From Tenebrionibacter intestinalis (GTDB lineage: Bacteria; Pseudomonadota; Gammaproteobacteria; Enterobacterales; Enterobacteriaceae), in assembly GCF_016632365.1 (NCBI RefSeq), contig NZ_JAEPBH010000006.1:41772-105771 (forward strand): a DNA stretch of 64,000 bases, in the 5' to 3' direction. Under the pieces are notes generated by a model. It searched no databases. It was not told the DNA's origin and worked only from the letters and a program-made list of their open reading frames with translations. Numbering within the stretch: the first letter of the stretch is position 1; each line of letters starts with the position of its first letter. The position numbers and the translations under genes were made by a program. Below, piece by piece: positions 38,565-45,935 of the stretch.

Positions 38565-39752
38565 TTACGCGATACGCGCCAGGCCCGCCGCTAAATCTTT
38601 CAGTAAATCCTCAACGTTTTCTAAACCAATATGCAGGCGCACCAGCGTACCGCTGATAGCGCGTCTTCCTTGCGGGCGGATTGCCGCCAGTTCTTCAGGT
38701 TGGCAGGCCAGTATCAGCGACTCATAGCCGCCCCAGGAATAGGCCATCGTAAAGTATGAAAAATTATCGAGAAAGCGCGCCAGTTCGCGATCGTCAAGGC
38801 GTTTTTTAAGAATAAATGAGAACAGGCCGCTGCTGCCGGTAAAATCGCGCTGCCAGTATTTATGGCCGGGGCATTGCGGCAGGGCCGGATGATTGACCTG
38901 CTCTACCAGCGGCTGTTGCGCCAGCCACCGGGCGAGAGCTACGCTGCTTTCCTCATGCTGTCGCAGGCGCACCGCCAGCGTGCGCAGCCCGCGGCTGGTT
39001 ACGTAAGCCGTATCGGCATCCGCCATCTGGCCCATCAGATAAGCGTTTTCGCGAAGTTGTTCCCAACAGCGGGCGTTGGCGACGGCGGTGCCGATCATGG
39101 CGTCGGAGTGGCCGACCAGATATTTGGTGCCTGCCTGGATGGAAATATCCACCCCGTGCTCCAGCGCCTTAAACAACACTCCCGCCGACCAGGTATTGTC
39201 AATGATGATTATGGCCTGCGGCGCCTTGCTGCGCACGGCACGCACAATAGCGGGCACGTCATGCACTTCCATTGTGATAGAGCCAGGCGATTCAAGGAAA
39301 ACCACGCGGGTATCCGGCGTGATGAGCGTGGCAATGTCTTCACCGATAAGCGGATCGAACCAGGTGGTGGAAACACCCAGCCGGGACAGGACTCGGGTGC
39401 AGAAATCCTGGCTTGGTTCGTAGGCGGTATTAGTCATCAGCACCCGATCGCCCTGTTCCACGAAGGCCAGGATAGTGTTCGCGACCGCCGCTGCTCCGCA
39501 CGGAAACAGGGCGCAGCCTGCGCCGCCTTCCAGCTCGCACATGGCTTCCTGGAGTGAAAAGTGGGTAAGCGTACCGCGCCGGCCGTAGAATAGCTCACCG
39601 TTTGCGCGGTTGGCCGTGGCGTGCTTTTTAGCTTCCACGCTATCGAACACCAGCGAAGAAGCGCGTTGAATCACGCTGTTCACCGCTCCCTGGGTATAAC
39701 GTTTGCCACGCCCGGCATTGACCAGCGTAGTTTCAATATGTTTCTTCGTCAT
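38565..39752 (-). CDS. metC: MetC cystathionine beta-lyase
   Basis: This PLP-dependent enzyme cleaves cystathionine to homocysteine, ammonia and pyruvate in methionine synthesis. Its 395 aa equal E. coli MetC. The cofactor lysine lies in [16 protein letters not shown]; the aspartate pairing with the PLP nitrogen is in [10 protein letters not shown], and [16 protein letters not shown] is the N-terminal active-site segment. The start [11 protein letters not shown] is set by homology; upstream in-frame codons run through the regulatory region. Three met-box octamers lie just upstream. Confidence 0.97.
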   Translation of the reverse strand: MTKKHIETTLVNAGRGKRYTQGAVNSVIQRASSLVFDSVEAKKHATANRANGELFYGRRGTLTHFSLQEAMCELEGGAGCALFPCGAAAVANTILAFVEQGDRVLMTNTAYEPSQDFCTRVLSRLGVSTTWFDPLIGEDIATLITPDTRVVFLESPGSITMEVHDVPAIVRAVRSKAPQAIIIIDNTWSAGVLFKALEHGVDISIQAGTKYLVGHSDAMIGTAVANARCWEQLRENAYLMGQMADADTAYVTSRGLRTLAVRLRQHEESSVALARWLAQQPLVEQVNHPALPQCPGHKYWQRDFTGSSGLFSFILKKRLDDRELARFLDNFSYFTMAYSWGGYESLILACQPEELAAIRPQGRRAISGTLVRLHIGLENVEDLLKDLAAGLARIA

Positions 39753-39758
39753 GTTTTT

Positions 39759-39782
39759 CCCCGTCTGTACGTCTGGATGTCC
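39759..39782 (-). promoter_or_regulatory. MetJ operator (three tandem met boxes) of metC
   Basis: On the minus strand, three contiguous octamers GGACATCC, AGACGTAC and AGACGGGG resemble the met box AGACGTCT, the middle one best. They lie 7-30 nt upstream of the metC start. MetJ with S-adenosylmethionine would repress metC from here, as in E. coli. Confidence 0.75.
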
Positions 39783-39907
39783 AAAATAGGTCAGCCAGCG
39801 CCGGGATGCAATCCCTGAAATGCTCACAGGCCAGTCGAAAACCGATATACGTTTTTTATGCTGCAAATAGCGGGAAAAATAAGGACAAATACAGGGTCAG
39901 CGTAAAT

Positions 39908-39926
39908 ACTAATGATAACCACTATC
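39908..39926. promoter_or_regulatory. Fur box upstream of exbB
   Basis: ACTAATGATAACCACTATC matches the Fur consensus at 15 of 19 positions. It lies about 65 nt before the exbB start, in the metC-exbB divergent region. Iron repression of exbBD is well known in E. coli. Confidence 0.8.
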
Positions 39927-39990
39927 AATTCGGCGCCATTTTGGTATCATTGCCGGCGGTTTTCTCTATATTTCGTCCTGGAGAGTGAGC

Positions 39991-40728
39991 GTGACAGAAA
40001 ATTTGATGATGCAGACGGACCTCTCCGTCTGGGGCATGTACACCCATGCCGACATCGTGGTGAAAGCGGTGATGATTGGCCTGATTCTGGCCTCGATCGT
40101 GACCTGGGCGATTTTCTTTAGCAAAGGCGCGGATATGCTTGGCCGTCAGCGTCGCCTTAAGCGCGAGCAGGCGCTGCTTGCTGACGTACGCTCACTGGAC
40201 GAAGCGAATGAGAAAGCCGTCGCCTTTGGTACCGGCAGCCTGAGTCTGCAACTGATTCAGGAAGCGCAAAATGAACTGGCGCTTTCCGCAGGCAGCGAAG
40301 ATAACGAAGGCATCAAAGATCGCACCCGTTTTCGCCTTGAGCGCCGCGTGGCGGCGGTGGGCCGCCGGATGGGTCGTGGCAACGGCTATCTCGCCACTAT
40401 CGGCGCCATCTCTCCGTTTGTGGGCCTGTTCGGCACAGTGTGGGGCATTATGAACAGCTTTATCGGCATTGCCCAGACTCAGACCACCAATCTGGCGGTG
40501 GTGGCGCCGGGTATTGCAGAAGCGCTTCTTGCGACCGCTATTGGTCTGGTTGCGGCGATTCCGGCAGTGGTGATTTATAACGTTTTCGCCCGTGTTATCG
40601 GCGGCTATAAGGCCTCTCTTGGCGATACTGCCGCGCAGGTGTTGCTGTTGCAAAGCCGCGATCTTGACCTTGAAGCCAGCGCGACGGTACGCCCGGTCCC
40701 CTCCGCTCAGAAACTGCGTTTAGGTTAA
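39991..40728 (+). CDS. exbB: ExbB, TonB-complex proton channel subunit
   Basis: ExbB forms the pentameric inner-membrane scaffold that with ExbD uses the proton gradient to energise TonB-dependent uptake of siderophores and cobalamin. It is 245 aa with three membrane helices: VVKAVMIGLILASIVTWAIFF, GAISPFVGLFGTVWGIM and LLATAIGLVAAIPAVVIYNV. I chose the GTG giving MTENLMMQTDLSVWG because GGAG is 7 nt upstream; the GTG two codons earlier is only 1 nt from it. E. coli also uses GTG. exbD begins 6 nt after the stop. Confidence 0.97.
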   Translation: MTENLMMQTDLSVWGMYTHADIVVKAVMIGLILASIVTWAIFFSKGADMLGRQRRLKREQALLADVRSLDEANEKAVAFGTGSLSLQLIQEAQNELALSAGSEDNEGIKDRTRFRLERRVAAVGRRMGRGNGYLATIGAISPFVGLFGTVWGIMNSFIGIAQTQTTNLAVVAPGIAEALLATAIGLVAAIPAVVIYNVFARVIGGYKASLGDTAAQVLLLQSRDLDLEASATVRPVPSAQKLRLG

Positions 40729-40734
40729 TTTCTT

Positions 40735-41160
40735 ATGGCAATGCACCTTAACGAAAATCGCGACGACGATGGCGAAATGCACGACATCAACGTCACGCCG
40801 TTTATTGACGTGATGTTGGTGCTGTTGATTATTTTTATGGTGGCGGCGCCGCTGGCGACGGTGGATGTAAAAGTCAATCTGCCCGCAACCAGCAGCCAGC
40901 CTGAACCGCGTCCGGAAAAACCGGTGTATTTGTCGGTGAAGGCGGATAAATCAATGTTCATCGGCAACGAACCGGTAACCGCGCAAACGCTGGTGGAAAC
41001 GCTAAGCAGCGTGACGGACGGCAAGAAGGACACTACCGTTTTCTTTCGCGCGGATAAGAGCGTGGATTACGAAACGATGATGACCGTGATGGATAAGCTT
41101 CGCCAGGCCGGTTATCTGAAGATAGGGCTGGTGGGGCAGGAAGTTAATAAGAAACCGTAA
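40735..41160 (+). CDS. exbD: ExbD, TonB-complex proton channel subunit
   Basis: This 141-aa single-span protein has the membrane helix NVTPFIDVMLVLLIIFMVAA with the proton-carrying Asp25, and a periplasmic domain that contacts TonB. It is nearly identical to E. coli ExbD in the first 60 residues. It is co-transcribed with exbB under the Fur site. In E. coli yghA follows; here an 820-bp repeat region and a DeoR-type gene take its place. Confidence 0.97.
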   Translation: MAMHLNENRDDDGEMHDINVTPFIDVMLVLLIIFMVAAPLATVDVKVNLPATSSQPEPRPEKPVYLSVKADKSMFIGNEPVTAQTLVETLSSVTDGKKDTTVFFRADKSVDYETMMTVMDKLRQAGYLKIGLVGQEVNKKP

Positions 41161-41214
41161 GCAGCGTTGCGGCGGCGCAAAAAGCGGTTTTCCCTACTGT
41201 CGTCCACTTAAGAT

Positions 41215-41611
41215 TAAGTCTGTTCCGTTCGCGTAAAGCGCGTTGATACAGCGGCATATGGGCAAAACGGGCCGCCGTGGCCGCTTTGCAAACGCCTGTG
41301 GTAGCGTAAAGACAACATGCTTCGCCGCCCGGCCGTCAGCCTGCGGCCGCCCCCTGTGGTTTCGTTTCGCTTAAGCCCGCCATCTCCCTTTGTTTTCGCC
41401 TGCGGTTCGCCGGTTTCGGCGGGCGTCGGCAACCTCACGCTGTAAGCCTGTACGCGTTAAAAGCGAACAGGATTGATGACTCGATAAAAAGCAAAGAGCC
41501 TGGTAATCCAGGCCTCAATGCGTCACGGTTTTTACCTGGAAACGTTATTTACAAACCGGCTTAACCAGATGGCGTGGCGGTTTTGTTCGCGCTTTGCCAT
41601 CAAACGGAGAA
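41215..41611 (+). repeat. Dispersed modules B and C, longest copy
   Basis: The 41161-41981 gap has no supported gene. This part begins with TGTTCCGTTCGCGTAAAG (like 21006) and continues with GCAAACGCCTGTGGTAGCG, TAAAGACAACATGCTTCG, CGCCTGCGGTTCGCCG, GCGTTAAAAGCGAACAGG, CGATAAAAAGCAAAGAG with hairpin CCTGG/CCAGG, GGAAACGTTATTTAC, CCGGCTTAACCAGA and CTTTGCCATCAAAC. All of these are found again, in part, at 12072-12304 (opposite strand), 21925-22143 and 37621-37722. It is followed directly by the multi-hairpin element. A remote long-dead gene or a structured RNA are both possible origins. Confidence 0.65.
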
Positions 41612-41794
41612 CCCTACGCGAAAGCGTGGGGTCAGGTTGTTGACAAAGAAGGAAAAAACGGGGTTTTTCCTTCTTTGCAGTAAGCGGGCGAAAATCAATG
41701 CGTTGATTTTCCTTATTTTTTATTGAGCTTCATCCATCCTGTCTGCGACAGAATGGGGTTTGTCAGCAGTCTCACCCTACGCGAAAGCGTGGGG
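41612..41794 (+). repeat. Multi-hairpin repeat, copy A3
   Basis: Bounded by two identical 20-bp hairpins (CCCTACGC, GAAA loop, GCGTGGGG) at 41612-41631 and 41775-41794. Between them are GGTTGTTGACAAAG, a long stem of AAGAAGGAAAAA with TTTTTCCTTCTTT, GAAAATCAATGC with GCGTTGATTTTC, CATCCATCCTGTCTGCG with GACAGAATGGGG, and TCAGCAGTCTCA. The right hairpin is followed by TTTT and could act as a terminator. The interior matches A1 and A2 closely, while the end hairpins are unrelated to theirs. Confidence 0.82.
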
Positions 41795-41981
41795 TTTTGC
41801 TGTTTGTTCGCCAGGCGCGAGCGCGGTATTTATGGTTCCTGCATGCGCATGGCGGCAAGTAGCGATGGGGGATGATAACGCCGCGCGCCCGGAAACCGGA
41901 CCCGCGTAGCGCTGGTTTTTTATGGCGCAGGGCCTGGAGATTTGGCAGCATAGCCGCAGGAAGAATTGCGCGGAGCGCGTT

Positions 41982-42683
41982 ATGAAGCAAACACGCCATC
42001 AGCAGATTTTGCAGTTGCTTGCCGGGCGCGGCGGTATGTCGACAGGTGCGCTGGCGCAGGCGCTGGGCGTCAGCATGGAGACGCTGCGTCGGGATCTGCG
42101 CGCGTTGCAAAGCGAAGGAAAAGTTCTGCGCAGCCACGGGCGGGCGCGTAGCCTTCTGGCGGGCGCGGGGCCGGCTGATTCGTTCAGCGCCCGGCGCCGC
42201 TGCCGCCGCGCCCATAAGGCTGACGTTGCCCGACAGGCGCTGGCGTGGATTGATGTGGGAATGACCATTGCGCTTGACGCCAGTAGCACCAGTTGGCAAC
42301 TGGCGCGGCTGCTTGCAAACATGCCGGTGACCGTTGTAACCAACAGTTTGCGGATTTGCCGGGCGCTGGAAAAGCGTGAGCGCATCCGGCTTATCAACAC
42401 CGGCGGCTGGCTGGATCGCAACAGCGCCAGCTATGAAAACCCAGCTTTGCCGACGCTGCTGCGTCAGTTGGATATCGATCTGTTTATCTTCTCCTGCCAG
42501 GGCGTGGATGGAGAAGGAGGAATATGGGACGAGCAGACATGGAATGCGCGGTTCAAAACGTTGTTGTTGGCCCGCGCCGGCCAGTCGCTGCTGCTGCTGG
42601 ACAAGAGCAAGCAGGGGCGCACCGGCGAGATAAAAATCGGTTCGCTGGGGCAGGTGACTGTACTGGTAGCGCAGACGTCGTAG
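41982..42683 (+). CDS. FucR-like DeoR-family transcriptional regulator
   Basis: This 233-aa DeoR-type protein has an N-terminal helix-turn-helix (STGALAQALGVSMETLRRDL) and a C-terminal sugar-phosphate-binding domain (ALDASSTSWQLARLL; VVTNSLRICRAL; DLFIFSCQGVDGEGG; LLLLDKSKQGRTGEI). Over its length it resembles E. coli FucR, activator of fucose genes, more than other DeoR members. The start MKQTRHQQI has GGAG 8 nt upstream. No fucose genes are next to it. It occupies the yghA position between exbD and the yqhA relic, so it is a likely transferred or relocated gene. Its effector is unknown. Confidence 0.82.
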   Translation: MKQTRHQQILQLLAGRGGMSTGALAQALGVSMETLRRDLRALQSEGKVLRSHGRARSLLAGAGPADSFSARRRCRRAHKADVARQALAWIDVGMTIALDASSTSWQLARLLANMPVTVVTNSLRICRALEKRERIRLINTGGWLDRNSASYENPALPTLLRQLDIDLFIFSCQGVDGEGGIWDEQTWNARFKTLLLARAGQSLLLLDKSKQGRTGEIKIGSLGQVTVLVAQTS

Positions 42684-42759
42684 CGGCGGCAATCTGCGGT
42701 AATGGCGCTGCTTTTATACGCTATAGTTCTTCTCTTTTTCGCACTTTGACAGAAACGTT

Positions 42760-43293
42760 ATGGAACGTTTTTTGAGAATGCAATGTATGTCACCCGCTGG
42801 CGCCCGTCTATTTTGGGCTATCGCTTGCGCTACTTGCGTTGACCATTAAATTCTTTCAGGAGCTTTTCCCTGTCCTGCCTCATATTTTCCGCACTGCGAA
42901 GGCAGGTTTGATTCTGGCGCCGCTTTCGCTGGTGGCTATGACGCCGGTCGGCGGCCTGCTGGTGAGGGCGATGTTTTCCGGCTACGAAACTTCGTTTCAC
43001 GTCTGGATATTAGGCTGTGTTCCTTAATCCAGCATCATGAGGGTTAAAGGACACAGCCTAATACCGATAAAAAGAAGCTAAGCTGGCCTGGGAAAATGGA
43101 CGCCGCTTCGCTTAAAAATAAGGGCGCGGCGGCGATTGTGGCCATCTCGTCCATTCATCTACTGCGCGTTTTTATGGATGCCCGTCACGTGCCTGACAAT
43201 AAGCTGATGTGGTATGTCGTTATCCACCTCGCCTTTGTGCTGTCAGTATTTATGATGGGCTGCCTGGATAAAATTTCCCGTCACAAGCCCTGA
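42760..43293 (+). pseudogene. yqhA: Broken yqhA (DUF/UPF0114 membrane protein)
   Basis: The reading runs through several frames: MERF, then ENAMYVTRW; after a stop, [15 protein letters not shown] to [14 protein letters not shown]; and finally [17 protein letters not shown] to [14 protein letters not shown]. Together these rebuild E. coli YqhA from first to last residue. Lesions include a lost base in a T run after MERF, a stop near codon 30, a lost A after GYE, and a 56-bp palindromic insertion. The position downstream of exbBD matches E. coli. It was a multi-span inner-membrane protein of unknown role. Confidence 0.88.
43008..43063. mobile_element. 56-bp palindromic insertion inside yqhA
   Basis: TATTAGGCTGTGTTCCTTAA (43008-43027) is the inverted repeat of TTAAAGGACACAGCCTAATA (43044-43063) at 18 of 20 positions, with a 16-nt spacer. 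The flanking coding sequence (LDI and then TDKKKLSW) joins smoothly if about 48 bp are removed, so this is an insertion. It may be a minimal non-autonomous element or the joined ends of a deleted insertion sequence. I do not recognise the terminal repeat. Confidence 0.65.
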
Positions 43294-43370
43294 TATACGG
43301 CGGCCCGACTGTTGCGGGCCGCGCGCTTGTTTTCGCTGCGGGCAAACGCCTTGCGCCCTGAGAAAGCAGC

Positions 43371-44246
43371 CTACGCCTGCCCCTGCTTTTTGTCTTCAGT
43401 AAGTCTGTCGAAATCGGATGCGTCGTGGCGTTCGTGGAGCTGTTCGCTCAACGGGCCGCTGGTGCGATTAACAATGCGCCCACGCTTTACCGCCGGGCGT
43501 TCGCCAATCTCTTTTGCCCAGCGCAGCACGTTTTTATAGATTCCGGCATCAAGGAAGGTTGCCGCGTTATACGCATTGCCGGTTGCCAGGCTTGCGTACC
43601 ACGGCCAGGCGGCGATATCGGCAATCGTATAATGCTCGCCGGCCATAAAGCGGTGCTGCGCTAACTGTCTGTCCAGCACGTCGAGCAGGCGCTTAGCCTC
43701 CATCGTAAAGCGGTTGATGGCGTATTCAATTTTTACCGGCGCGTAGTGGTAAAAGTGACCGAAGCCGCCGCCGAGATAGGGGGCGCTGCCCTGGAGCCAG
43801 AACAGCCAGTTCAGCGCTTCGGCCCGTTGTGCCGGCGCCTTAGGCAGGAAATGTCCAAACTTCTGCGCCAGATAGAGCAAAATGGCGCCGGACTCGAACA
43901 CCCGCACAGGCGGGTTTGCCGAGCAATCCAGCAGCGCCGGGATCTTTGAATTCGGGTTTACTGCCACAAAGCCGCTGGAGAACTGGTCGCCTTCGCTGAT
44001 GCGAATTAAATGCGCATCGTACTCTGCGCCGGACACGCCTTGCGCCAGCAGTTCTTCGAGCATTATCGTTACTTTCTGGCCATTAGGCGTGCCGAGGGAG
44101 TAAAGCTGGAGCGGATGTCTGCCCCTCGGCAGCGCTTTTTCATGCGTTGGGCCTGCAATCGGGCGGTTAATGCCGGCCCAGGCGCCTGCGTCCTGCTGAT
44201 TCCACGTCCAGACGTCGGGGGGATGATACGCGTTTTCTGACTTCAT
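43371..44246 (-). CDS. yghU: YghU glutathione S-transferase-like disulfide-bond reductase
   Basis: This 291-aa cytosolic GST-family protein (E. coli 288) has disulfide-bond reductase activity using glutathione. An N-terminal extension (YHPPDVWTWNQQDAGAWAGINRP) precedes the thioredoxin-like domain, whose glutathione site shows YSLGTPNGQKVTIMLEE and NPNSKIPALLD, VFESGAILLYLA. The helical C-domain has HYTIADIAAWPW. YghU binds two glutathiones per subunit in structures. It lies convergent to the yqhA relic, in its E. coli neighbourhood. Confidence 0.95.
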   Translation of the reverse strand: MKSENAYHPPDVWTWNQQDAGAWAGINRPIAGPTHEKALPRGRHPLQLYSLGTPNGQKVTIMLEELLAQGVSGAEYDAHLIRISEGDQFSSGFVAVNPNSKIPALLDCSANPPVRVFESGAILLYLAQKFGHFLPKAPAQRAEALNWLFWLQGSAPYLGGGFGHFYHYAPVKIEYAINRFTMEAKRLLDVLDRQLAQHRFMAGEHYTIADIAAWPWYASLATGNAYNAATFLDAGIYKNVLRWAKEIGERPAVKRGRIVNRTSGPLSEQLHERHDASDFDRLTEDKKQGQA

Positions 44247-44319
44247 TTTCTCTGCCTCTGTTTGTGGGGGGAGCGAGAAAGTATAGTGAGCGTGTGAGAG
44301 CGCATGCGCTCTTGCAGGC

Positions 44320-45114
44320 TTACCAGGCTTTAATAGCGTCGCCTTTGTAAACTTCGGCCGCTTTAGCTTCCACTTCTTTAGACTGGAAAGCCTGTTTTAA
44401 CTTTTGCAGCCTTGGGTCGTCTTTATTGTCTTCACGCGCGACCAGCACGTTTACGTAGGGGGAGGCCGCATTTTCCATAAACAGCCCGTCGCGTGAGGCG
44501 GATAAATTAATCTGTGAAGCAAAATTATTGTTAATCACTGACAGATAAACGTTTGGGTCGTCAAGCGTGCGGGTAAGCTGCGGGGTGTCCACTTCCACAA
44601 TCTTCAGCGCTTTAGGATTATCAATAATATCAAGCCTGGTGGGCAGGAACCCGACGCCGTCTTTAAGTTTAAGCAGGCCCTGAGTCTGTAGCAATAACAG
44701 GCTGCGCCCCAGCGTGGTGGCTTCATTGGAAATTGTGACGGTAGCGTTATCCGGCAGTTCGGCCAGGTTTTTTATCTTTTTCGAATAAGCGGCAATAGGG
44801 AAAACAAACGTGTTGGTTAGCGTAACAAATTTATAGCCGCGTTCTTTGGATTGCGCTTGCAGGTAGGGAACGCTCTGGAATGCATTGGCGTCTACATCTT
44901 TATTACGCAGCGCTTCGTTTGGCAATACGTAATCATTAAAGGTAATAACATCCACATCGAGTTGATATTTTTCTTTCGCCACTTTCTGCACTTCGCCCCA
45001 GATGGCCTGATCCGGCCCGGTATTGATGGCGACCTTCACTTTGCCGTCATCAGCCGGCGAGCAGGCGGTAAGTATGAATGCGGCAATGATGAGCGCAGGT
45101 ACGAATTTTTTCAT
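44320..45114 (-). CDS. nlpA: NlpA/MetQ-family substrate-binding lipoprotein
   Basis: This 264-aa lipoprotein has signal MKKFVPALIIAAFILTAC with lipobox LTAC (Cys18). The mature part is a D-methionine-type periplasmic binding protein: VAINTGPDQAIWGEVQKVAKE, DVDANAFQSVPYLQ, and the ligand region SNEATTLGRSLLLLQ. No MetN ATPase or MetI permease gene is next to it, so it resembles orphan NlpA more than operonic MetQ. Ser at +2 predicts the outer membrane, whereas NlpA of E. coli (Asp at +2) stays on the inner membrane. It may share the chromosomal MetNI system. Confidence 0.82.
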   Translation of the reverse strand: MKKFVPALIIAAFILTACSPADDGKVKVAINTGPDQAIWGEVQKVAKEKYQLDVDVITFNDYVLPNEALRNKDVDANAFQSVPYLQAQSKERGYKFVTLTNTFVFPIAAYSKKIKNLAELPDNATVTISNEATTLGRSLLLLQTQGLLKLKDGVGFLPTRLDIIDNPKALKIVEVDTPQLTRTLDDPNVYLSVINNNFASQINLSASRDGLFMENAASPYVNVLVAREDNKDDPRLQKLKQAFQSKEVEAKAAEVYKGDAIKAW

Positions 45115-45667
45115 AGAAAATCCTTTGTATTTAAAGGGGGAAAGCTGCTGTTATACGTATCGCGTCCTGAAGCGTGGATGCGTACACACTTTATACCGTT
45201 TGGATCTGAAACTTTAAAGCCCGGCTTGCTATTTTCCGGATGCCATTCCGTTACTTCCCGTATAGTCCCTTTCTGGCCATTATTTTTTCCAACTTCAGGT
45301 CAACGGATAAGGGCGCAACCCGTGGCTGTATTCATAACCACTTAAGTAACAGGCGATTATTTTTATTTTGATTTCCTGACGAGGGAGAGATTAACTTGCC
45401 AATAGCGCCTTTACGCTTAACCGTAAATAGTATTTCAAATACATATGGGTTCGGCATCTAAAAGCGTAGCGGGGTATTTTTTTACGCAGTCATGCTGTTT
45501 ATTAAACCGGGGGAAGTATTGATTTTGTAATTAATAGTATATGCACACGTGGCGTTTACGTTTTCTGCTCTGTATCGCAGGATACCATTTATCCCGGGTA
45601 AGATAATGAACGGCGTCTGAGTATTTCCCGGTACTTGCCGGATATATTTCAGCCCGACAAAGGGTGA

Positions 45668-45865
45668 ATGCCATACATCAGGCTTACATCTGTTTTTCGC
45701 CTGAGCTTTATGGGGCTAAGCGAAGCTCGCAGAGGCAAGCGGGGGGCCGTTTTCAAAACGCCTTACCGGCTGTTATGTTTTTTGTTGTGTACGTTAGCGC
45801 TCGGAGCGTTTGTTCACTTAATCGCGTATCCACTCCTATCTGGTAAGCCAGTTAAATGCATGTAA
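45668..45865 (+). CDS. Possible small membrane protein (65 aa)
   Basis: The 820-bp gap between nlpA and the aldolase gene is AT-richer than its surroundings and has no large gene. This small frame starts MPYIRLTSVFRL, has a basic patch (RRGKRGAVFK) and then one hydrophobic helix LLCFLLCTLALGAFVHLIAY. AAAGGG lies only 3 nt before the ATG, an awkward spacing; an internal ATG at MGLSEARRG is an alternative. I know no homologue. The rest of the gap contains the promoter region of nlpA and nothing else that I can support. Confidence 0.25.
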   Translation: MPYIRLTSVFRLSFMGLSEARRGKRGAVFKTPYRLLCFLLCTLALGAFVHLIAYPLLSGKPVKCM

Positions 45866-45876
45866 ATCGTTATCAG

Positions 45877-45898
45877 AAGGGTGAATTATCTCACCCTT
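45877..45898. terminator. Hairpin after the class II aldolase gene
   Basis: AAGGGTGA and TCACCCTT pair perfectly around a 6-nt loop, 38 nt beyond the aldolase stop codon. T tracts are short on both sides. It probably ends the minus-strand cluster transcript. Confidence 0.5.
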
Positions 45899-45935
45899 CA
45901 CAGTCCTGGTAGGTAACCGCCTTTACAGCGCAGGG

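Noticed and set aside
39985..40728. exbB start at the first GTG
   Set aside because: The Shine-Dalgarno GGAG would be only 1 nt away; the GTG at 39991 has ideal spacing.
41772..42692. A 306-codon open frame antiparallel to the FucR-like gene
   Set aside because: It lacks family resemblance, is rich in Arg/Pro/Gln as expected of a GC-rich shadow frame, and lies wholly opposite a well-supported regulator.
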